Shown here: in pieces, positions 24,308 through 31,801 of the stretch
Layout: every line of letters starts with the position of its first letter
Numbering within the stretch: the stretch's first letter is position 1
Source of the DNA: Parvibaculum sp.
GTDB taxonomy: Bacteria; Pseudomonadota; Alphaproteobacteria; Parvibaculales; Parvibaculaceae
Length of the DNA stretch: 64,000 nt
Direction: 5' to 3'
NCBI GenBank assembly: GCA_002694985.1
Contig: NZNS01000009.1
Location: forward strand, 248,001 to 312,000
Position numbers and translations under genes: made by a program
The notes under the pieces: model-generated
The model's input: only the letters and a program-made list of their open reading frames with translations
What the model was told of the DNA's origin: nothing
Database searches by the model: none

Positions 24308-24706
24308 TCATCCGGCCTTCTGCCAGCCCAGCAAGAGTCGGATATCCTTCCAAAGCGGCGACTTTTGATCGCCGCACCAGTGCACCTTTCCGGCCCGGAA
24401 CCAGAAATGCGCCCGGCACCCTTTCATCCGGTGTACCGACGGATGCAATGTGCCAAAGCCACGTGCATCAACCGCTAGCTTCCACACCGGCCGCTCGTCC
24501 GGCAGCAGGTTCATGTGCAGGGTCTCGCCACAGCCGCACGGACAGAGCATGGCCGCACTCCAAGGCGCGCCATCCTCGGTCACGACATAAAGGGTGCGGG
24601 CTAGCGGCTGCTCGGGTGCATCCTCCTCGACATACTCGGTTGGGAACCGAACTCGTAGCCGGTCCCGCAGCCAGGTTTTCCCACGCTGCCACAGCCCGGC
24701 CATCAT
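24308..24706 (-). CDS. DUF6527 family zinc-binding protein
   Basis: 132 residues matching DUF6527: an N-terminal basic stretch, then RTLYVVTEDGAPWSAAMLCPCGCGETLHMNLL with a CPCGC metal knuckle, PVWKL, the PSVHRMKGCRAHFWFRAGKVHWC block with two more Cys, and a tryptophan-rich end. The cysteine clusters suggest a zinc-bound treble-clef-like fold. DUF6527 genes are regularly found beside Multi_ubiq, Prok-E2_E and ThiF/JAB genes, as here. The role in the pathway (target selection, ligase or protease-like) is not known to me with certainty. Its ATG overlaps the stop of the JAB-E1 gene. Confidence 0.82.
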   Translation of the reverse strand: MMAGLWQRGKTWLRDRLRVRFPTEYVEEDAPEQPLARTLYVVTEDGAPWSAAMLCPCGCGETLHMNLLPDERPVWKLAVDARGFGTLHPSVHRMKGCRAHFWFRAGKVHWCGDQKSPLWKDIRLLLGWQKAG

Positions 24707-26124
24707 GCGGTCTTCCGCGACAGCTCTGGCATGCCGAGCAGCGGCCTTACATCGCCTTTGCCTAGGTCGCCACGGAGGATCGCGCAGACGTCGGGCTTGG
24801 GGTCGCGGAATATTGCCATCTCGCTCAGGCTGACCTCGATATGGGCGAAAGCACCGTTAGGATCGTCGCGGAACGCATGCAGGCGGGCCAGTAGCTCGTT
24901 CACGGCGAGCGAGCCGATCAGCATGTTGAGCGAAATCACCGCCGGGCGCCGAACAGCGACCCCGGAAATGTAGCCATCGGCAATCTGCCGGGCGTGTGCC
25001 TCCGGGTCTGTGCGGGCCAGCCCAGCCGCGCGCACGTCATCAAGACTGAGCAGGCCGCGGCTGATTAGGCTTGATCCGCCGGGCGTCAGATAGTGAACGC
25101 TGCCGCAGACCTCGACGATTTCGCCCCGGCGCGGTCCTTCCGGAACAGCATGAATCCGCACGCCCAGGTCGAAATACGGGAGCTGATAGTAGGTTGCGAG
25201 TGTGTTCAGGAGAAATCGCCCGTCGATCGTGTCCATGCAGCCGAACACGATATCGCATTGCGCGACCGCCTCGATCGCCTCCGGCGACCAGAGGCTCCGT
25301 TCGAGCGTGATCACCTGCGTGCCTGTGCCCATGTGCGTAACCGCCTCGGAAAGCACAGCGACCTTGGGCCGACCCGCTTCCACATCCGCCGCCGTGGCGT
25401 TCAGGATACGGTTCAGGTTGCGCTCTTCGATCGTGTCATCATCGACAATTACCAACTCGCCGACGCCGAGACGGGCCAACTGCTCGATCACCGGACTGCC
25501 GGTGCCGGAGCACCCGATCACAGCAACCGACAGCCGCTGCAAGAGATCGAAGGTGCCCTCGCCAAAGGCCTGCGCATGGGAGGCGGCAAAGCCGGGCACT
25601 GGCCTTCCACCGGTTTCCCCTTGATGCCAAAAGAGCAGGTCGTTACCGGCGACGTTGATGAGCGCCAGAGGCCGCATTTCACCGTCCGATCCCACGATTC
25701 GGCCGAACATGCGGCCGTCCGGGAGCATCACTGCGCTGGCGTGCGGCCGGTCGTCGTCGAACCAGTCGCGCAAACTCGGCAGGAGCTGCTGGTCGCTCTC
25801 GTCATCGACCTCGGAGAACGCTGGGTAGCCGCCAGGATGGCTATGCACCTTGACCAGTGTTCCGCCCGATCTTTCGGCCCGCTCCAAGAGCGGAAGGATC
25901 GCGTCGGTCGGCCAGGTCACGCGCTGGTCCGTTCGCACCGAACAGGCCGAGTACGGAACCGGGAACACTTCGCGCGCAACGAGGCGGGTCCGCCGATCAC
26001 CAGCCCGCACGCCGCAGAGGAGGAAAGCTGCTGCCTCCAACCCATCGCCGGGAAACAGGTGTTCCTTCAGCGCTGAATGCTGCGCTCCATTAAGAGTCAG
26101 ACCAACTGCTACTGCGCCGGGCAT
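24703..26124 (-). CDS. JAB deubiquitinase-like and ThiF/E1 fusion protein
   Basis: 473 residues with two domains. Residues 25-130 hold a JAMM metalloprotease: Glu30, HSHPGGYPAFSEVD with His94, His96, Ser104 and Asp107, the full zinc motif. Residues 195-440 are a ThiF/E1 adenylation domain: VIGCSGTGSPVIEQLARLG (203-220), then VDDDTIEERNLNR with the Arg/Asn pair, and GRPKVAVL. Cys340 in EIVEVCGSVHY is a candidate acceptor. The enzyme would adenylate the Ubl C terminus and pass it on, while the JAB domain could trim or remove it. Its start lies inside the end of the E2 gene (16-base overlap). Confidence 0.92.
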   Translation of the reverse strand: MPGAVAVGLTLNGAQHSALKEHLFPGDGLEAAAFLLCGVRAGDRRTRLVAREVFPVPYSACSVRTDQRVTWPTDAILPLLERAERSGGTLVKVHSHPGGYPAFSEVDDESDQQLLPSLRDWFDDDRPHASAVMLPDGRMFGRIVGSDGEMRPLALINVAGNDLLFWHQGETGGRPVPGFAASHAQAFGEGTFDLLQRLSVAVIGCSGTGSPVIEQLARLGVGELVIVDDDTIEERNLNRILNATAADVEAGRPKVAVLSEAVTHMGTGTQVITLERSLWSPEAIEAVAQCDIVFGCMDTIDGRFLLNTLATYYQLPYFDLGVRIHAVPEGPRRGEIVEVCGSVHYLTPGGSSLISRGLLSLDDVRAAGLARTDPEAHARQIADGYISGVAVRRPAVISLNMLIGSLAVNELLARLHAFRDDPNGAFAHIEVSLSEMAIFRDPKPDVCAILRGDLGKGDVRPLLGMPELSRKTA

Positions 26125-26525
26125 TTCTCGAACTCTCGCATCAGCCAGCCCTCGACCGTGAGGATATGCGTGCCGAGATTGTGTTCACCGACCACCCAGG
26201 GGTTGGCGGGCGTGTAATGCCGCGACCACCGCTGGAAGACCTTGCCGTCGAGTTGCTGCGTCGCTTGGGTCGCGCCGATGGCTCGGCCATCCTTCCGCGC
26301 CAAGGCAGGATGGAAGTACGCCATATCTAGCGCGGCCTTCGGATAGCCTGTCTCGATCCGGATCGCGGCGGTGACGGCGTCATGATTGTAGCCAGCGTCT
26401 TGCGTCGGGAACCCGTGCAGAAGCACCCATGGAGAACCGTCCACGACGGTCTCCCACGGGCAGCCGTAGGCATCGAGAAACGCCCGATCCTCATCCGGCA
26501 GATCGAACTCACGCCGCATCGCCAT
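26109..26525 (-). CDS. E2-like protein of Prok-E2 family E
   Basis: 138 residues. Family features: DLPDEDRAFLDAYGCPWETV at the start, LLHGFPTQDAGYNHDAVTAAI, ETGYPKAALDMAYFHPAL in the middle, and WVVGEHNLGTHILTVEGWLMREF at the end. This is the bacterial E2/UBC-like family E associated with Multi_ubiq proteins. The only cysteines are Cys22 and Cys135, at the two termini; there is none in the central region where classical E2 enzymes carry the catalytic Cys. The ATG lies one base after the Ubl stop, and the E1 gene starts within its 3' end. Confidence 0.87.
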   Translation of the reverse strand: MAMRREFDLPDEDRAFLDAYGCPWETVVDGSPWVLLHGFPTQDAGYNHDAVTAAIRIETGYPKAALDMAYFHPALARKDGRAIGATQATQQLDGKVFQRWSRHYTPANPWVVGEHNLGTHILTVEGWLMREFEKCPAQ

Positions 26526-26526
26526 C

Positions 26527-26886
26527 TCACCCCTCCGTCTGGTCGCGCGGCAGGGCCTTAAACTTCTCGAGGCCTGGACGCCGCAGATCGACTCGTTCGC
26601 CAGGCTTGATCAGCTCGTATCCGCCGCCGCTCAGCTTGAGGCGCAGCGTCCAGTCTCCGGCGGGCGTCAGCCCGGCCGTCTCCAGGATCGTCTCGCGCGT
26701 CGGCTGAGCCTCGTGCACATCGTACCGATCCCGGTTCACCCGGAAGCGATAGCCGCGGCAACGCGGCGGGGCCTTGCCCAGCTTCGCGTACTCTTCGAGG
26801 TCGGCGATCTCGTCGAGGATTTCCTCGCGGATCGCGTCGGCCATCTCTTCGCCACTCATGTCCGGCGGCCGGGCCTGCTCGTTCAT
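26527..26886 (-). CDS. Ubiquitin-like protein (Multi_ubiq domain)
   Basis: 119 residues from the ATG at 26886, which has a GGAG ribosome binding site; an in-frame ATG at 26928 is less likely. After a helical, acidic N-terminal extension (EEMADAIREEILDEIADLEEY) comes one beta-grasp domain: GYRFRVNRDRYDVHEAQPTRETILETAGL, then WTLRLKLSGGGYELIKPGERVDLRRPGLEKF. This is the Multi_ubiq pattern; related proteins often have two or three such domains, this one has one. The C terminus ends QTEG, with a single terminal glycine instead of Gly-Gly. It is the presumed modifier of the operon and is made first. Confidence 0.87.
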   Translation of the reverse strand: MNEQARPPDMSGEEMADAIREEILDEIADLEEYAKLGKAPPRCRGYRFRVNRDRYDVHEAQPTRETILETAGLTPAGDWTLRLKLSGGGYELIKPGERVDLRRPGLEKFKALPRDQTEG

Positions 26887-26965
26887 TGCCTTTCTCCTTC
26901 TGCCTCGCCGCAGCAGCGGCTTGCTCAAGACGTAGGAACCGGTTAAGCCCCTTTCAAGGGTTTCA

Positions 26966-27003
26966 GTTTACAAACTTGGCACTATATTATACGATATGTA
27001 AAC
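26966..27003. promoter_or_regulatory. Inverted repeat between divergent Ubl and XRE-ImmA operons
   Basis: GTTTACA (26966-26972) and TGTAAAC (26997-27003) are exact complements 24 bases apart in an AT-rich patch that includes TATATTAT. XRE-type regulators usually bind such repeats at their own promoter. The position, 23 bases before the XRE-ImmA start and 80 bases from the Ubl start, would allow control of both operons. Confidence 0.5.
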
Positions 27004-27025
27004 CGCAATCAAGGAGGCGAGAAGC

Positions 27026-28114
27026 ATGATAGGACAAAGGCTTAAGCTCGCCCGTGCCGCAGCAGGCCTCTCTCTCAGGGGCTTGGAGGAGAAGATTGGA
27101 AACCGCGTCACGGCGCAGGCGATCGGAAAATACGAGCGCAACGAGTCGATGCCTAGCTCGGGTGTGCTGATTGCGCTCGCCTCGGCGCTTGACGTGTCCG
27201 AGGACTATCTGGTCGGCGACCAGGAGATGGTGCTCGAAGGAATCGAGTTTCGTAAGAAGAAGATCACGGGCAAGCGTGAGGAGGCGCAGGTCGAGGCCCA
27301 AGTCCTGCACCTGCTCGAACGCTATCTGATGATCGAAGAACTGTTGCACCTGCCTAGCGTCGAATGGGACAGGCCGCGCGAAGCGCCCTACCCTGTCCGG
27401 CAGAGCCTCGGAGAGGCAGATAGGGCGGCGGCGAGCCTGCGCGATCACTGGGGGCTCGGAGTCGATCCGATCCCGAATCTCGTCGAGTTGCTCGAGGAGC
27501 ACGGGATCAAGGTGCTCGCCATCGACCTGACGAATATCGACGGTCTGACGGCTCGGGTGCGGCGTTCCCGCAAGGGCGCTGTGCCGGTGATCGTGGTCAA
27601 TGGCAAGGATTGGGGCGAGCGTCAGCGCTTCACGCTCGCGCACGAGCTCGGTCACATGGTCATGGACGTGGCCGACGGCGTTGACGAGGAGAAGGCCGCC
27701 CATCGCTTCGCCGGCGCGTTCCTGATGCCCGCCGATGCGCTTTGGAGCGAGATTGGAAAGCATCGCACGTCGATCAGCGGAAAGGAATTGATCTACCTGA
27801 AGCGGCTCTTCGGGGTCAGCATTCAGGCGATCACGTATCGCTGCAAGGATTTGGGAATCTTCAGCGAACCGCTGTTTCGCCGACTGTTCCAAGAGTTCAA
27901 TAGGCTCGGGTGGCGAAGCCCGCCCTACAAAGAGCCAGAAATTCTCAAGGCCGAGATGCCGACGCGCTTCAAACGGCTCACGTTCCGAGCGCTTTCGGAA
28001 GGAGCCGTCTCGGAATCGAAGGCGGCCGAGCTTCTCAGTGTGCCGCTTCACGCCCTCGACGCACTGATGGACGTGAACCCCCCGAACGAAGCCGACGCGG
28101 CAAACGGGGGGTGA
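27026..28114 (+). CDS. XRE-family regulator with ImmA/IrrE metallopeptidase domain
   Basis: 362 residues. An N-terminal XRE helix-turn-helix (RLKLARAAAGLSLRGLEEKIGNRVTAQAIGKYERNESMPS, residues 5-44) is followed by a long linker and an ImmA/IrrE zinc peptidase with the motif HELGH (206-210) and a downstream AHRFAGAFLMP with the third ligand. Such proteins repress a partner promoter and cleave themselves or a repressor on stress. A strong AAGGAGG ribosome binding site precedes the ATG. It is followed after four bases by a PIN-domain gene, an arrangement seen in toxin-antitoxin-like and mobile-element regulatory pairs. Confidence 0.92.
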   Translation: MIGQRLKLARAAAGLSLRGLEEKIGNRVTAQAIGKYERNESMPSSGVLIALASALDVSEDYLVGDQEMVLEGIEFRKKKITGKREEAQVEAQVLHLLERYLMIEELLHLPSVEWDRPREAPYPVRQSLGEADRAAASLRDHWGLGVDPIPNLVELLEEHGIKVLAIDLTNIDGLTARVRRSRKGAVPVIVVNGKDWGERQRFTLAHELGHMVMDVADGVDEEKAAHRFAGAFLMPADALWSEIGKHRTSISGKELIYLKRLFGVSIQAITYRCKDLGIFSEPLFRRLFQEFNRLGWRSPPYKEPEILKAEMPTRFKRLTFRALSEGAVSESKAAELLSVPLHALDALMDVNPPNEADAANGG

Positions 28115-28118
28115 ACGC

Positions 28119-28613
28119 ATGCGGGTGCTGGTTTCGGATACCTCCGTTCTGGTGGATCTGGAGCGCGGCGCGCTTCTTGAAGCCAGCTTCCGCCTCCCCT
28201 TTCGATACTGCGTTCCAGATCTGCTGTACGAACGCGAACTGAAAGATCACGGCGGCCCAGACCTGCTCCGGCTCGGTCTCGTCGTCGAAGAACTGGACAG
28301 CGACGGCCTGACCGAAGCTATTGCCTACCGCCGCCGTGTCCCTGCCCTGACGTTGCCGGATAGCCTCGCACTGACGCTTGCGCGAAAGCGCGCGTGGCTG
28401 TTGCTCACCGGCGATGGCCCGCTGCGCCAGCTCGCAGCCGCGGAAGCGGTCGAATGCCACGGGGTTCTTTGGATGCTGGACCAGATCCATGCAGCGGGGA
28501 CGGCAACGACCGCCGCGCTCCATCGTGGCCTGACCGCGATATCGGCCCATCCCCGGTGCCGTTTGCCGCGTCCGGAAGTTCGACGCCGCTTGTTACTCTA
28601 TGTCGGCGAGTAG
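28119..28613 (+). CDS. PIN-domain ribonuclease-like protein
   Basis: 164 residues. The first PIN acidic motif is LVSDTSVLVDLE, with Asp7; further acidic positions are in VPDLLYERELKDHG and LLTGDGPLRQLAAAEAV, giving the usual three- to four-carboxylate RNase site. The C-terminal third is basic and helical. The gene starts four bases after the XRE-ImmA gene and is probably co-translated. A toxin role with the XRE-ImmA protein as control element is likely from context; alternatively it is a stand-alone nuclease component of the island. It converges with the defence operon ending at 28649. Confidence 0.82.
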   Translation: MRVLVSDTSVLVDLERGALLEASFRLPFRYCVPDLLYERELKDHGGPDLLRLGLVVEELDSDGLTEAIAYRRRVPALTLPDSLALTLARKRAWLLLTGDGPLRQLAAAEAVECHGVLWMLDQIHAAGTATTAALHRGLTAISAHPRCRLPRPEVRRRLLLYVGE

Positions 28614-28648
28614 CCCCCCAAGCCTGACGACAAGCAATCGCCACAGGA

Positions 28649-31600
28649 CTATAGTTCTGGATCATCGAGAATACCCGGTTCGAGCCGAATTTGCAGGTCG
28701 GCAAGCAGCTTAGAGTCCATGCCGTCGCCGGTCAGGGTTTGGAGGTACTCGAGCAGATCGTCCTGTCGGGGTTGACCAAAGGCTAGACGATAGACCGTGA
28801 GACTGCGTTTGAGCCAGGCTAGGCGCGTGACTTCCCGGCTGAACGGCAACAACGGCACACGCCGTTCGACCCGCACGGAACCTTCGTAGATCCAATAGGG
28901 GATGAGATCGGTGTCGACCGGCGCCTCGGATCGCGCGTGCTCGAACATGAGCTTCCACGGATCGTCAGGAGCCTGCCCACGGCCCCTGACGACCGCGACC
29001 TGGCGCTCGGCCAGATTGAGGCGCACGGCATGGCCCTTGAAGCGGTGGACGCGGCCTTCGCGCTGCTCGAGGTCCACCGGGTTGCTCGGCAAGTTCCAGT
29101 GATAGACGCGATAGCAATAGGGATGGAAGTCCAGCCCTTCCTGGCCGACCGACGTGGTGGCGAGAACGAACGGCCGGAACGGTGAGTTGAAGGCGTCACG
29201 CACGCCTCCGAGCCGCGCGACCGCGCCGTTTTCGTCCTTGTAGTCGGCGAGCCGCATAGCGAAGCGTCCGCGCATCTGGAACTTGCTGATGGCGAGGGAC
29301 TCTCCATCCACGCGCACGTCATCAACGTCGATCTGCGACGGGCGGATAGCGAGGGCCTGGGCCATGGCGCGAGCGACACCGATTGCGCGGTCTTCGGCTG
29401 GGCGGGCGCCGAGACCTTCGGCATCGACGAGGTAATGTGTGTATTCGTCCAGGACGGCCTGTAAGTTGTGCTGGGCGCAATAGACCAGCACGCGGCGCCA
29501 GTAGTGATCGTCAGTATCCCGCCGCAGCAAGGCGACCGCGTCATGCTGATTGAACAGCGCCCGGAACGACCAGGCGACTTCAGCGGCGGCGCTGAGCAAG
29601 CGAGGGTCATCCCACGCCAGCTCGGGCGCGATCCGCTTGAGGGCGCGAAGCGCGCAGACGGCCGGACTACCGAGCGCAACGTCAACCAGCAGGTCCGAAA
29701 GATCGTCGGACAAAGCGCCGATGTCGTGTGTCCTCACTGCTGCCGCCAGTTCGGCGATATGATCGTGGAAGGCGTCTTCGCTCGCCAGGGCGCGCATGCC
29801 GTGGGGCGCTTCCAGCCAGGCGCGGGATCGCGCGCCCAGCAGGTCATCGATCACGGCTGGGGCGGCCCACTCGGCGCTGTGCGCGTCCTGATACGACACC
29901 GCGCCTTCCTTCAAAGCACCGAGGGCGGGCTTGAGGCGGTCGCCCACAGCGGAGCGCATTCCCTCCAGCGACAAGATGGCCCCCGTTTCGCTGAACAACG
30001 CCAGCGGATCGGCCAGTTCGGCCAGCGCCGGCGAGGGATAGATCAGCAGCAGCGCGCGCAGACCCGCGAGCCGGCCGTGATCCTGCCGGAACTGCAAGGG
30101 ACGCAGGCGATGCTGCTCGAAATAGCGCCGGCCGGATTCGCCAACGCCCATGCGCCGTTCTGCTTCGTAGGACAACAGGGCTGCGACCGCGTCGGGCACC
30201 ATGGACCAGGACGAAAATATCAGCGCCTTGGTCAGCGGCGCCCCGGCTCGCGCCTCGCCGTAATAGGGCATGGCGGCGGGTATCCAGAGGTTCTGTTCTA
30301 GGTGCTGGCCGAAGATGTCGTCCATGATCGCCCGCATGCGGCCGTTGGCCGGGTCCAGCGGCGCATAAGCGTCGATGGCGTCGTGATCGAGCATGGCCGG
30401 TCGAGCCGCCTGGATTGCGGTGCGGAGCACGGACGAAGGCGCGTCGACCTGGTCTTCCAGCAGCCGCTTCAGGCTGTACTGGCGCATGAAGTTGAGCAGA
30501 TAGGGCGAAGACTTCCAGTATTCGATGATCTCCGGCGCATCTAGCGTGCGCGCCACCTGAGAAACGGCGGATGCCTGCGCGAGGTCGGCTGGTGCGATCG
30601 AGACCGTGATGGGGGGCTCGCTCATCATGGAGTCGCGCTCAACCGTGGATGCGACCCGCTCGGTTCGGGCGATCACCCGGCGCAGGCGCCGTTCGATGGT
30701 CTGGCGGGTCTCGACTGCTGAAGCATGTGACTGTGGGAGGGCATGCAGGAGGCCGCGGAAGGCGCGCATTTCACTCGCCAGCGTGGCTGCCACCTCCGGC
30801 CCCTTTTCCCGGCCATAGAGGAAACTCAGGGTCTCAAGGAAGTCCTGATAGTGGTCGCCTTCGTCGGGCTCGTCGCCAGCGAGCGTGAGCATCCGGTAGG
30901 GTGTGGCAGAGAGCAGCAAGGTGCGGGCGGCGTGCCCGTCGCCTCCCGAGTAGTCGAACAGTTCGCGCGCGAGGATCGCCGCGTCGCTGTCGCCATGCAG
31001 CAGATCCCGGAACCGCTGGAACTCGTCCATGATGATGAGGTCGGGTTGCAGCGCATCCACGCAGGCGTGAGACAGCTTGGCGCGGAGCCGTGCGACCAGG
31101 CTGTTGCGGGGCTGTGTCATTTCTGCGGGATAGGTGTCCCGGCGGCGCGGGAAGAGTTCGCAAACCCGTTCGAGTTCCTCGAGAAGGTCGCGATCCGCCT
31201 GCACGCCGCGGCGGAAACGCTCGATAATGCGCTTGTCGACGCCTTCGAGGGAGAGATTGTCCACGGCGCGGTTCCAACCTTCGACCCCAGCCGCGACCTG
31301 TAACAGGTTGTGCAGTCCGCGCGGGCGCGTAACGAGATCGCGCAGGAGATGGAACAGCAGGGCGCGTTCCTGGCTCACGCCCGTCGCGGAGCGCAGGTCG
31401 AAGGTCGTGCCCGGCGTCAGGCTGATGAAGTTCACCTTGTTGGCGTCGAGGCCCGCCTGGTCGCGCAGTTGCAGGGGAACGAGCGTCATGCGGGTCGGCA
31501 GGGCCAGCTCGCGCCGCCCGAGGACGTTCAACCGGTTGAGGTTCTGGGCGGCGATCGCCTGGTTTGAGCATATGTAGAGGATGTCGATCCGTTTGGTGCT

Positions 31601-31801
31601 GTCCCACAGGTGTTCGATCATGCGGGCGATGACCCCGCGCGCGACCATCGTCTTGCCGAGGCCAACTTCGTCGGCGACCAGGAACTGGCGGACAGGATCG
31701 TCCTGGCCGTAGAGCCGATCGAAGACATAGTCGACCGTTCGCCGCTGAAAGACCTTGAGGGGAGCGAGCGCCGCGTCGGCGCGAAACCGTTCATTCGGCA
31801 T
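28649..31801 (-). CDS. DEAD/SNF2-type helicase of the leftward defence operon
   Basis: 1,050 residues from the ATG at 31801, which overlaps the PLD gene by 11 bases. Helicase motifs: Q-like PLKVFQRRTVDYVF, Walker A ADEVGLGKT (43-51), Walker B variant MDEFQ (258-262), motif III SATP (298-301), and C-terminal motifs V-VI TSVGQEGLDFHPYCYRVYHWN and QREGRVHRFKG. A large middle insertion of about 400 residues separates the two helicase lobes. DEFQ instead of DEAD/DEAH is typical of the helicases that pair with phospholipase D-like proteins in defence islands. It is the last gene of a five-gene operon and probably translocates on DNA for the nuclease partners. Confidence 0.88.
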   Translation of the reverse strand: MPNERFRADAALAPLKVFQRRTVDYVFDRLYGQDDPVRQFLVADEVGLGKTMVARGVIARMIEHLWDSTKRIDILYICSNQAIAAQNLNRLNVLGRRELALPTRMTLVPLQLRDQAGLDANKVNFISLTPGTTFDLRSATGVSQERALLFHLLRDLVTRPRGLHNLLQVAAGVEGWNRAVDNLSLEGVDKRIIERFRRGVQADRDLLEELERVCELFPRRRDTYPAEMTQPRNSLVARLRAKLSHACVDALQPDLIIMDEFQRFRDLLHGDSDAAILARELFDYSGGDGHAARTLLLSATPYRMLTLAGDEPDEGDHYQDFLETLSFLYGREKGPEVAATLASEMRAFRGLLHALPQSHASAVETRQTIERRLRRVIARTERVASTVERDSMMSEPPITVSIAPADLAQASAVSQVARTLDAPEIIEYWKSSPYLLNFMRQYSLKRLLEDQVDAPSSVLRTAIQAARPAMLDHDAIDAYAPLDPANGRMRAIMDDIFGQHLEQNLWIPAAMPYYGEARAGAPLTKALIFSSWSMVPDAVAALLSYEAERRMGVGESGRRYFEQHRLRPLQFRQDHGRLAGLRALLLIYPSPALAELADPLALFSETGAILSLEGMRSAVGDRLKPALGALKEGAVSYQDAHSAEWAAPAVIDDLLGARSRAWLEAPHGMRALASEDAFHDHIAELAAAVRTHDIGALSDDLSDLLVDVALGSPAVCALRALKRIAPELAWDDPRLLSAAAEVAWSFRALFNQHDAVALLRRDTDDHYWRRVLVYCAQHNLQAVLDEYTHYLVDAEGLGARPAEDRAIGVARAMAQALAIRPSQIDVDDVRVDGESLAISKFQMRGRFAMRLADYKDENGAVARLGGVRDAFNSPFRPFVLATTSVGQEGLDFHPYCYRVYHWNLPSNPVDLEQREGRVHRFKGHAVRLNLAERQVAVVRGRGQAPDDPWKLMFEHARSEAPVDTDLIPYWIYEGSVRVERRVPLLPFSREVTRLAWLKRSLTVYRLAFGQPRQDDLLEYLQTLTGDGMDSKLLADLQIRLEPGILDDPEL

